Assembly: GCA_020465985.1 (NCBI GenBank)
Contig: JAANYP010003832.1
Coordinates: forward strand, 62,001 to 126,000
From: Centrapalus pauciflorus
Taxonomy: Eukaryota > Streptophyta > Magnoliopsida > Asterales > Asteraceae
Length of the DNA stretch: 64,000 nt
Direction of reading: 5' to 3'
The translations under genes were made by a program, and so were the position numbers. The notes under the pieces were generated by a model. The model was not told the DNA's origin, did no database searches, and was given only the letters and a program-made list of their open reading frames with translations. Positions within the stretch are counted from its first letter, which is position 1; the number at the start of each line of letters is the position of its first letter. Shown here piece by piece: positions 18,778 through 31,000 of the stretch.

Positions 18778-20594
18778 AGCAGCAGCAGATGTTTCATACA
18801 AGTCAGTAACAATCACCAATAAGTACCGAAACATATGCAAGTAAGTTTTGTAATCTGTCACTCACAGCGGTCCTGAGCAATGTAAGTAATCAAGGAACAT
18901 GCAACAACTGTTGTCTAGTTTCAGCAGTGTCTATCATACGTTCCTAGTATACAATTAAGTAATCAAGGAACAAGAAGCAGCAGATCTTTCCATACAAGTC
19001 AAAAATAATCACCAATAAGTACCGAAACATATGCAAGTAAGTAATGCAATCTGTCACTTACAGCGGTCCGGAGCAATGCAACTAATCAAGGAACATGCAG
19101 CAGCAGTTGTCCAGTTTGATCATTGTCTATCATACGTTCCTAACATACAATTAAGTAATCAAGGAACAAGCAGCAGCAGATGTTTCCATACAAGTCAGTA
19201 TCACTCACCAATAAGTACCGAAACATATGCAAGTAAGTAATGCAATCTTTCACTCACAGCGGTCCTGAGCAATGCAAGTAATCAAGGAACATGCAACTAC
19301 AGTTGTCCAGTTTCAGCCGTGTCTATCATACGTTCCTAGCATACAATTAAGTAATCAAGGAACAAGTAGCAGCAGATGTATCATACAAGTCAGTAACAAT
19401 CACCAATAAGTACCGAAACATATGGACGTAAGTAATGTAATCTGTCACTCACACAGATCCTGCCTGAGCAATGCAAGTAATCAAGGAACATACAACAGGA
19501 GTTGTCTAGTTTCAGCAGTGTCTATCATACGTTCCTAGTATACAATTAAGTAATCAAGGAACAAGCAGCAGCAGATGTTTCCATACAAGTCAGTTCAATC
19601 ACCAATAAGTACCGAAACATATGCAAGTAAGTAATGCAATCTGTCACTCAAAGCGGTACGGAGCAATGCAAGTAATCAAGGAACATGCAACTACAGTTGT
19701 CCAGTTTCAGCAGTGTCTATCATACGTTCCTAGCATACAATTAAGTAATCAAGGAACAAGCAGCAGCAGATGTTTCATACAAGTCAGTAACAATCACCAA
19801 TAAGTACCGAAACATATGCAAGTAAGTAATGTAATCTGTCACTCACAGCGGTCCTGAGCAATGCAAGTAATCAAGGAACATGCAACAACTGTTGTCTAGT
19901 TTCAGCAGTGTCTATCATACGTTCCTAGTATACAATTAAGTAATTAAGGAACAAGAAGCAGCAGATCTTTCCATACAAGTCAACAATAATCACCAATAAG
20001 TAACGAAACATATGTAAGTAAGTAATGCAATCTGTCACTTACAGCGGTCCGGAGCAATGCAACTAATCAAGGAACATGCAACAGCAGTTGTCCAGTTTGA
20101 TCATTGTCTATCATACGTTCCTAACATACAATTAAGTAATCAAGGAACAAGTAGCAGCAGATGTTTCCATACAAGTCAGTATCACTCACCAATAAGTACC
20201 GAAACATATGCAAGTAAGTAATGCAATCTGTCACTCACAGCGGTCCTGAGCAATGCAAGTAATCAATGAACATGCAACTACAGTTGTCCAGTTTCAGCAG
20301 TGTCTATCATACGTTCCTAGCATACAATTAAGTAATCAAGGAACAAGCAGCAGCAGATGTTTCATACAAGTCAGTAACAATAACCAATAAGTACCGAAAC
20401 ATATGCACGTAAGTAATGTAATCTGTCACTCACACGGATCCTGAGCAATGCAAGTAATCAAGGAACATACAACAGGAGTTGTCTAGTTTCAGCAGTGTCT
20501 ATCATACGTTCCTAGTATACAATTAAGTAATCAAGGAACAAGCAGTAGCAGATGTTTCCATACAAGTCAGTTCAATCACCAATAAGTACCGAAA
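18778..20594 (-). repeat. Satellite array, left block (about 9 monomers of ~196 bp)
   Basis: Tandem monomers of about 196 bp, each containing TCATACGTTCCTAG, a CAATTAAGTAATCAAGG box and an ACCAATAAGTACCGAAAC box. Orientation is opposite to the array at 25021-33302. Distinctive variants recur five monomers apart. For example CAAGAAGCAGCAGATC occurs at 18971 and 19952, and an ACAC(A/G)GATCCTG variant recurs near 19450 and 20430. This gives a ~981-bp higher-order unit. The ~69-codon ORFs inside are one per monomer and look like chance. Confidence 0.95.
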
Positions 20595-22689
20595 TGTAAC
20601 ATCCAAGTTTCCACAAACAGTACACGTCATAACATTTCATTTCATTAAGTAATAATTATTACTAATTGTTTGATACCACAGGTCCATCAGCATGAATACT
20701 TAATTACAACAATATATTAAAATCAAATGGTGGTCTAACTAGCTTCTAAATCTTCAATCAGAGTGCGGAAGACTGAACAAGCTACCCGAGTCCGCAACAT
20801 CTTTTCAAAATAGGCGTCATCAAATCCATAAGTCTGCTATTCATCAAAGTCCAGATTCACTTAGCCTGGGACGAACTACCTGCTATGGTCTTGCCTTTAT
20901 CAGCTTTTCCTGAAAAAGAGTTGTCATGACAGAGTAAGCTAACATTGCTTAGTGAGTTAACAGAGTTCCATTAGTTACCACACACAAGCCATACTATCAG
21001 CTCCTGCCGGCAAGTCACTACGTCCTGAGACAGCAAAAAGGTTGGGAGACAACCCAGTTTGTATTCCCCTATGTAAGGCCGAAGCCCTACGGGAAGTGTA
21101 TGGAAACAGGTCATATAGGAAAGGAATCTGCAGAATTCCCTCCTGTGAATGGAGATCTCACATTCGGTCCTATCGGATAATGCAGTATGCAGCGGCAAAT
21201 ATATAAACAGTCAAATAAGCAGTAAGCATGATAAGTATTTACATAAAATGTAAAAGTGAACATGCAATCAAGGCCATTCAAGTGTCTAACTTCAGTAATG
21301 TCAAAAGTACGTTTCTATGATACAATAAAGTATTAAAGAAACATGCAGCAACAAACGGAAGTTTCCATACAGTCGATGACATTCACCAATAAGTATCGAA
21401 ACATATGCAAGTAATTAATGAAATCTGTCACTCACTGTAGTCCGTAGTCAGATAATGCTTAACGAATTAAGCTGATCAGTTTACTCTGTCAAATCGGCGG
21501 TTTCCTGCATTTCAGTTTCAAGTCTGGCATTTCAGTTTCAAGTCTGTGACATAATCTATATAACCCTAGTTACATAATTAGGTTATTGTCAATTCTGGTT
21601 ATCGAGTCTGAGGTAGTTCCTATCGTCCCAAGGTGAGTCTATTCTTATCAGATTAATACGATTCACCTAATTACAGATGTGTGGCCTTGAAACAAAGCCA
21701 ATCGTATTACTTAGCAAGTTGAACAGGTCATACACATTCTAAGGGTTCGTACAGAGTCTGTTAATTCATTTGTGCATAAAATAGTTCTGCATCTTGAAAC
21801 TTACGATTTTTATCATAATTAAACGATACTTTCAATTTCATTAGGTTATTTAATAACTTAATCTGATTTAGGAATTAATCTTATACTTGGAACAAGAACC
21901 AAATTCGAATTTAGAGGGACAGATTCGAACTAGTACCATTCGAATCTAATTGATTAGATTCGAAATTCACATCACCTTGAAACCATACCCATAGACTCGA
22001 AGCATGCATATAGATTCGAAATCAGGACTTAGACTCGAAGCACATACCTAGATTCGAACCTACATAGACTCGAACACATAGATTCGAAACATACACACAA
22101 TTCGAGTCTAAGCATGAATCTCTCGAATTTGTTCATCTTGTTCATCGGTTTTCCAGGTTCTAACAACTAAATATGAGCATAAATGATAGAGAAATGGTTA
22201 CTAACCTTCGTCCAAGCTATAACCTTCGACTATGGATGATTTCCAAGCAAAAACAGGTCCTAAACGGAAGCAAATCAGCTTCAAATGAAGGGAAAATGAG
22301 CAAACTCGAAATTGCTCTTTCAAAACCGAACCAAAAGACAGAATAGGGGTCGATCTTACCTCAAATTCGGACGAAATCAAACATGTAATGGTTGATTCGT
22401 GAAGAGCTCGACGATCTCTATCCGATGGCGTATGAATCACGAGAATCCGACGGTTCGATTAGGAGGAATTCTAGAGAGAAGGTGAGAGTGTAGAGAGAGA
22501 AGGTGGAGAGCCCAAGTTTCCAAACTTATGAAATGAGGAGGGAAGGTCATATTTATAGAAAAATAGGAAAAAGATCAGATTTTCTACAAAATTTCCGGGA
22601 TCGACCAACTTAATTCCCATCAATCTGATTTGCATTTCAGATGCAGATAATAGCAAGGGAGTTCTAGATTTGCTATAATTGTCTTTTTA
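20595..22689 (-). repeat. Minus-strand gypsy LTR, truncated at its 5' end
   Basis: Reverse complement of a C-type LTR. It starts at its 3' end (TGTAACATCC on the plus strand), and the inverted hairpin is at 21073-21090. TCGAA words lie at about 21895-22130, and the TATA box is at 22549-22557 on the minus strand. It stops about 250 bp short of the LTR start, directly against the TGTAACAG of the next LTR. No internal region is attached and no target duplication is visible. Confidence 0.9.
21073..21090 (-). other. C(UUCG)G hairpin in minus-strand LTR
   Basis: Exact reverse complement of the 18-nt hairpin of the other LTRs. Confidence 0.75.
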
Positions 22690-25020
22690 TGTAACAGCCC
22701 GTAATTTATTAAATACAAATTACAGCAACAGACTTTGGATAATAAGGCAATTTTATCCAAATATTAGAAATTAACTGAAAACATGAATCTTAAATAGTTA
22801 ATTATATTAAGTTATAATTATTTATGAAAAGTTGCCCAAAATTAGCTGAAATAAAATTAATAATTAAAATTCAGCTAAATGACAAATTAAAGACTGAAAA
22901 TGACGAAACGGACTAAAATGAATAAAAATGTGACTAAAAGACAAATATGCAATTCGGATTGTTGGGAAATAAAGTTGGTCGATTCCGGAAATTCTGTAGA
23001 AAATCTGATTTTTTTTCCTATTTTCCTATAAATATGGGCTCCCATCCTCATTTCTTAGGTTTGGAAACTTGGGCTCTCCTCCTTCTCTCTCTAAGATTAC
23101 CCCTTCTCTCTAGCATTTCTCCTAATCGAACCGTCGGATTCTCGTAATTCATACGCCATCGGTTAGATATCGACGAGCTCTACACGAATCTACCATTGCA
23201 TATTTGATTTCGTCCGGATTTAAGGTAAGATCGGCCCTATTTCTGTCTTTTGGTTCGGTTTTGAATGAGCAAACTCGAGTTTGCTCAAATTCCCTTCATT
23301 CGAAGCTGATTTACTCACGTTTAGGACCTGTTTTGGCTTGGAAATCGTTTATAATCGAAGGCTATAGCTTGGACGAAGGTTAGTGACTATTTCTCCCTCA
23401 TTTATGTTCAAGTTTCGTAGTTAAAGACCTGGAAAAACTGATGAGAAAATGAACAGATTCGAGAGACTTATGATCAGACTCGAATGTGTGTATTTCGAAT
23501 CTAAACTCTTAGATTTGAATGTGTATGTTTCGATTCTATCTCCTTAAACTCGAAAGAGGCCTTCGAATCTAAGTGTTGATTTCGATTCTATCCTCTGTCT
23601 TCGAATCTAGGGTTGTTTTCGAATCTAGGTATTGGCTTCAAATCTATCTCCCTAGATTCGAAATGAGGCTGTTCGAATCTGCCTCTTTAAATTCGAAATT
23701 TGCCATTTAACGAATCTGATTATGTTCCAAGCCTAAGATTAATTCCTAAATCAGATTAAGTTATTAATCAACCTATTGTAATTAAAAGTATAATATGATT
23801 ATGATTAAACTCACAAGTTCAAGTTGCATATCTATTTTATGCACAAATGAATTAACAGACTCTGTACGGACCCTTAGAATGTGTATGACCTGTTCACCTT
23901 GCTAGAAATACGATTGGCTTTGTTTCAAGGCCACACACCTGTAATTAGATGAATCGTATTAATCTGATAATAATAAACTCACCTTGGGACGATAGGAACT
24001 ACCTCAGACTCGACAGCCAGAATTGATAATAAACTGAATATATAACTAGGGTTATATAGATTATGACACAGACTTGACATTAATATGCCAGACTTGAAAC
24101 TGAACTGCAGGAACCCGTCGATTTGACAGAGTAAACTGAACAGCTTAATTCGTTAAGCATTATCTGACTACGGACTACTGTGAGTGACAGATTTCATTAA
24201 TTACTTGCATATATTTCGATACTTATTGGTGAATGTATTGACTGTATGGAAACTTCCGATTGTTGCTGCATGTTTCTTTAATACTATTTTGTATCATAGA
24301 AACGTACTTTTGACAATACTGAAGCTAGACACTTGAATTGCCTTGATTGCATGTTCACTTTTACATTTTATGTAAATACGTATCATGCTTATTGCTTACT
24401 TGACTGTATAAATATTTGCCGCTGCATATTGCATTATCCGACCGGACCGAATGTGAGATCTCCATTCACAGGAGGGAATTCTGCAGATTCCTTTCCTATT
24501 TGACTTGTTTCCATACACTTCCCGTAGGGCTTCGGCCTTACACATGGGAATACCGACTGGGTTGTCTCCCAACCTTTTTGCCGTCTCTGACGTATTGCCG
24601 ACAGGATCTGATAGTATGTTATATGTGTGTGGTAACTAATGGAACTCTGTTAACTCACTAAGCATTGTTAGCTTACTCTGTCATGACAACTTTTTTACAG
24701 GAAAAGTTGATAAAGGCAAGACCCTAGCAGGTAGTTCGTCCCAGGCTAAGTGATTCTGGACATTTGATGAATAGCAGACTTTTGGAATTTTGGTGACGCC
24801 TATTTTGAAAAGATGTTGCGGTCTCGGGTAGCTTGTTCAGTCTTCCGCACTCTGGTTGAAGATTTAGAAGCTAGTTTAGACCACCATTTGATCTTTAATT
24901 TATTGTTGTAATTAAGTATTCAGGCTGATGGACCTGTGGTATCAAACAATTAGTAATATTTATTACTTAATGAAATGAAATATTATGACGTGTACTGTTT
25001 GTGGAAACTTGGATGTTACA
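22690..25020 (+). repeat. Plus-strand gypsy LTR, full length, head to head with the previous one
   Basis: 2,331 bp, TGTAACAG to GATGTTACA. TATA box 23027-23035, TCGAATCT cluster 23455-23720, UUCG hairpin 24534-24551, acceptor-like TTTTTTACAG ending near 24701. The flanks are TTTTA and TGCAC, so there is no target duplication. It forms a large inverted repeat with 20595-22689. Confidence 0.9.
24534..24551 (+). other. C(UUCG)G hairpin in LTR at 22690
   Basis: Identical 18-nt hairpin. Confidence 0.75.
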
Positions 25021-28000
25021 TGCACGTTCTTGGATTACTTGCATTGCTCAGGACCGCTGTGAGTGATAGATTGCATTACTTACTTGCATATGTTTCGGTA
25101 CTTATTGGTGATTCTTACTGATTTGTATAGAAACATCTGCTGCTGCTTGTTCCTTGATTACTTAATTATATGCTAGGAACGTATGATACACACTGCTGAA
25201 ACTAGACAACTGCTGTTGCATGGTCCTTGATTAGTTGCATTGCTCAGGACCGCTGTGAGTGACAGATTATATTACTTACTTGCATATGTTTCAGTACTTA
25301 TTGGTGATTGTTACTGAATTGTATGAAACAGCTGATGCAGTTTGTTCCTTGATTACTTAATTGTATGCTAGGAACGTATGATAGACACTGCTGAAACTAG
25401 ACAAATGTTGTTGCATGGTCCTTGATTACTTGCATTGCTCAGGACCGCTGTGAGTGACAGATTATATTCCTTACTTGCATCTGTTTCGGTACTTATTGGT
25501 GATTGTTACTGACTTGTATGAAACATCTGATGCAGTTTGTTCCTTGATTACTTAATTGTATGCTAGGAACGTATGATAGACACTGCTGAAACTGGACAAC
25601 TGCTGCTGCAAATTCCTTGATTACATGCATTGCTCCGGACCGCTATGAGTGACAGATTTCATTACTTACTTGCATTTGTTTCGGTACTTATTGGTGATTG
25701 TTACCGACTTGTATGAAACATCTGATGCAGTTTGTTCCTTGATTACTTAATTGTATGCTAGTAACGTATGATAGACACTGCTGTAAGTGGACAACAGCTG
25801 CTGCATGTTCCTTGTTACTTGCATTTCTCAGGACCGCTGTGAGTGACAGATTGCACTACTTACTTGCATATGTTTCGGTACTTATTGGTGATTGTTACTG
25901 ACTTATATGGAAACATCTGCTGCTGCTTATTCCTTGATTACTTAATTGTATGTTAGGAACGTATGATAGACACTGCAGAAACTGGACAACTGCTAATGCA
26001 TGTTCCTTGATTACTTGCATTGCTCAGGACCGCTGTGAGTGAAAGATTGCATTACTTACTTGCATATGTTTCAGTACTTATTGGTGATTGAAATTGACTT
26101 GTATGGAAACATCTGCTGCTGCTTGTTCCATGATTAATTAATTGTATGCTAGGAACGTATGATAGACACTGCTGAAACTAGACAACTGTTGCTGCGTGTT
26201 CCTTGATTACTTGCATTGCTCCGGACCGCTGTGAGTGACATATTGCATTACTTACTTGCATATGTTTCGGTACTTATTGGTGATTGTTACTGACTTGTAT
26301 GGAAACATCAGCTGCTGCTTGTTCCTTGATTACTTAATTGTATGTTAGGAACGTATGATAAACACTGCTGAAACTGGACAACTGCTAATGCATGTTCCTT
26401 GATTACTTGCATTGCTCAGGACCGCTGTGAGTGACAGATTGCACTACTTACTTGCATATGTTTTGGTACTTATTGGTGATTTTTAGTGACTTGTATGGAA
26501 CATCTGTTGCTGCTTATTCCTTGATTACTTAATTGTATGTTAGGAACGTATGTTAGACACTGCTGAAACTGGACAACTGCTACTGCACGTTCTTTGATTA
26601 CTTGCATTGCTCAGGACCGCTGTGAGTGATAGATTGCATTACTTACTTGCATATGTTTCGGTACTTATTGGTGATTCTTACTGACTTGTATGGAAACATC
26701 TGCTGCTTGTTCCTTGATTACTTAATTATATGCTAGGAACGTATGATAGACACTGTTGAAACTGGACAACTGCTGCTGCATGTTCCTTGATTACTTGCAT
26801 TGCTCGGGACCGCTGTGAGTGACAGATTGCACTACTTACTTGCAAATGTTTTGGTACTTATTGGTGATTGTTATTGACTTGTATGGAAACATCAGATGCT
26901 GCTTGTTCCTTGATTACTTAATTGTATGTTAGGAACGTATGATTGACACTGCTGAAACTGGACAACTACTGATGCATGTTCCTTGATTACTTGCATTGCT
27001 CAGGACCGCTGTGAGTGACAGATTGCACTACTTACTTGCATACGTTTCGGTACTTATTGGTGATTGATACTGACTTGTATGGAAACATCTGTTGCTGCTT
27101 GTTCCTTGATTACTTAATTGTATGGTAGGAACGTATGATAGACACTGATGAAACTGGACAACTGCTGCAGCATGTTCCTTGATTACTTGCATTGCTCCGG
27201 ACCGCAGTGAGGGACAGATTGCACTACTTACTTGCATATGTTTCGGTACTTATTGGTGATTGATACTGACTTGTATGGAAACATCTGCTGCTGCTTGTTC
27301 CATGATTAATTAATTGTATGCTAGGAACGTATGATAGACACTACTGAAACTAGACAACTGTTGCTGCGTGTTCCATGATTACTTGCATTGCTCCGGACCG
27401 CTGTGAGTGACATATTGCATTACTTACTTGCATATGTTTCGGTACTTATTGGTGATTGTTACTGACTTGTATGGAAACATCAGCTGCTGCTTGTTCCTTG
27501 ATTACTTAATTGTATGTTAGGAACGTATGATAAACACTGTTGAAACTGGACAACTGCTACTGCATGTTCCTTGATTACTTGCATTGCTCAGGACCGCTGT
27601 GAGTGACAGATTGCACTACTTGCATATGTTTTGGTACTTATTGGTGATTTTTAGTGACTTGTATGGAAACATCTGTTGCTGCTTATTCCTTGATTACTTA
27701 ATTGTATGTTAGGAACGTATGTTAGACACTGTTGAAACTGGACAACTGCTACTGCACGTTCTTTGATTACTAGCATTGCTCAGGACCGCTGTGAGTGATA
27801 GATTGCATTACTTACTTGCATATGTTTCGGTACTTATTGGTGATTCTTACTAACTTGTATGGAAACATCTGCTGCTGCTTGTTCCTTGATTACTTAATTA
27901 TATGCTAGGAACGTATGATAGACACTGCTGAAACTAGACAACTGCTGTTGCATGGTCCTTGATTACTTGCATTGCTCAGGACCGCTGTGAGTGACAGAGT

Positions 28001-31000
28001 ATATTCCTTACTTGCATATGTTTCGGTACTTATTGGTGATTGTTACTGACTTGTATGAAACATCTGATGCAGTTTGTTCCTTGATTACTTAATTGTATGC
28101 TAGGAACATTTGATAGACACTGCTGAAACTAGACAACGGTTGTTGCATGGTCCTTGATTACTTGCATTGCTCAGGACTGCTGTGAGTGACAGATTATATT
28201 CCTTACTTGCATATGTTTCGGTACTTATTGGTGATTGTTACTGACTTGTATGAAACATCTGATGCAGTTTGTTCCTTGATTTCTTAATTGTATGCTAGGA
28301 ACGTATAATAGACACTGCTGAAACAGGACAACTGCTGCCGCATGTTCCTTGATTACGGGCACTACTTAGGACCGCTGTGAGTGACAGATTGCATTACTTA
28401 CTTGCATATGTTTCGGTACTTATTGGTGATTGTTACTGACTTGTATGGAAACATCTGCTGCTTGTTCCTTGATTACTTAATTGTATGCTAGGAACGTATG
28501 ATAGACACTGCTGAAACTGGACAACTGCTGCTGCAAATTCCTTGATTACATGCATTGCTCCGGACCGCTATGAGTGACAGATTTCATTACTTACTTGCAT
28601 TTGTTTCGGTACTTATTGGTGATTGTTACCGACTTGTATGAAACATCTGATGCAGTTTGTTCCTTGATTACTTAATTGTATGCTAGTAACGTATAATAGA
28701 CACTGCTGTAAGTGGACAACAGCTGCTGCATGTTCCTTGTTACTTGCATTTCTCAGGACCGCTATGACTAACAGATTGCACTACTTACTTGCATATGTTT
28801 CGGTACTTATTGGTGATTGTTACTGACTTATATGGAAACATCTGCTGCTGCTTATTCCTTGATTACTTAATTGTATGTTAGGAACGTATGATAGACACTG
28901 CTGAAACTGGACAACTGCTAATGCATGTTCCTTGATTACTTGCATTGCTCAGGACCGCTGTGAGTGAAAGATTGCATTACTTACTTGCATATGTTTCAGT
29001 ACTTATTGGTGATTGAAATTGACTTGTATGGAAACATCTGCTGCTGCTTGTTCCATGATTAATTAATTGTATGCTAGGAACGTATGATAGACACTGCTGA
29101 AACTAGACAACTGTTGCTGCGTGTTCCTTGATTACTTGCATTGCTCCGGACCGCTGTGAGTGACATATTGCATTACTTACTTGCATATGTTTCGGTACTT
29201 ATTGGTGATTGTTACTGACTTGTATGGAAAATCAGCTGCTGCTTGTTCCTTGATTACTTAATTGTATGTTAGGAACGTATGATAAACACTCCTGAAACTC
29301 GACAACTGCTACTGCATGTTCCTTGATTACTTGCATTGCTCAGGACCGCTGTGAGTGACAGATTGCACTACTTACTTGCATATGTTTTGGTACTTATTGG
29401 TGATTTTTAGTGACTTGTATGGAAACATCTGTTGCTGCTTATTCCTTGATTACTTAATTGTATGTTAGGAACGTATGTTAGACACTGTTGAAACTGGACA
29501 ACTGCTACTGCACGTTCTTTGATTACTTGCATTGCTCAGGACCGCTGTGAGTGATAGATTGCATTACTTAATTGCATATGTTTCGGTACTTATTGGTGAT
29601 TCTTACTGACTTGTATGGAAACATCTGCTGCTGCTTGTTCCTTGATTACTTAATTATATGCTAGGAACGTATGATAGACACTGCTGAAACTAGACAACTG
29701 CTGTTGCATGGTCCTTGATTACTTGCATTGCTCAGGACCGCTGTGAGTGACAGAGTATATTCCTTACTTGCATATGTTTCGGTACTTATTGGTGATTGTT
29801 ACTGACTTGTATGAAACATCTGATGCAGTTTGTTCCTTGATTACTTAATTGTATTCTAGGAACGTATGATAGACACTGCTGAAACTAGACAACTGTTGTT
29901 GCATGGTCCTTGATTACTTGTATTGCTCAGGACCGCTGTGAGTGACAGATTAAATTCCTTACTTGCATATGTTTCGGTACTTATTGGTGATTGTTACTGA
30001 CTTGTATGAAACATCTGATGCAGTTTGTTCCTCGATTACTTAATTGTACGCTAGGAACGTATGATAGACACTGCTGAAACAGGACAACTGCTGCCGCATG
30101 TTCCTTGATTACTGGCACTACTCAGGACCGCTGTGAGTGACAGATTGCATTACTTACTTCCATATGTTTCGGTACTTATTGGTGATTGTTACTGACTTGT
30201 ATGGAAACATATGCTGCTTGTTCCTTGATTACTTAATTGTATGCTAGGAACATATGATAGACACTGCTGAAACTGGACAACTGCTGCTGCAAATTCCTTG
30301 ATTACATGCATTGCTCCGGACCGCTATGAGTGACAGATTTCATTACTTACTTGCATATGTTTCGGTACTTATTGATGATTGATACTGACTTGTATGGAAA
30401 CATCTGCTGCTGCTTGTTCCATGATTACTTAATTGTATGCTAGGAACATATGATAGACACTGCTGAAACAGGACAACTGCTGCTGCATGTTCCTTGACTA
30501 CTTGCATTGCTCTGGACCGCTGTGAGTGACAAATTGCATTACTTACTTGCATATGTTTCGGTACTTATTGGTGATTGATACTGACTTGTATGGAAACATC
30601 TGTTGCTGCTTGTTCCTTGATTACTTAATTGTATGGTAGGAACGTATGATAGACACTGATGAAACTGGACAACTGCTGCAGCATGTTCCTTGATTACTTG
30701 CATTGCTCCGGACCGCAGTGAGTGACAGATTGCACTACTTACTTGCATATGTTTCAGTACTTATTGGTGATTGATACTGACTTGTATGGAAACATCTGTT
30801 GCTGCTTGTTCCATGATTACTTAATTGTATGCTAGGATCATATGATCGACACTGCTGAAACTGGACAACTGCTGCTGCATGTTCCTTGATTACTTGCATT
30901 GCTCCGGACCGCTGTGAGTGACAAATTGCATTACTTACTTGCATATGTTTCGGTACTTATTGGTGATTGATACTGACTTGTATGGAAACATAACCTGCTG

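Noticed and set aside
22201..22656. LTR ORFs of 60-93 codons (3385, 3601, 9761, 10739, 17130, 18108, 22201, 22471, 44989, 51458)
   Set aside because: They recur only because the LTR recurs. They change length by frameshift between copies and span the promoter, donor and array zones, so no protein is supported.
20590..25025. Treating 20595-25020 as one inserted unit with a target duplication
   Set aside because: Flanking pentamers CGAAA and TGCAC do not match on either strand.
30343..30944. Repeated ~69-codon ORFs (MQVSNAICHSQ type) in the satellite, on opposite strands in the two arrays
   Set aside because: Each covers just over one 196-bp monomer. The period is not a multiple of three, so they overlap head to tail, and most monomers break them. 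They are by-products of the repeat.
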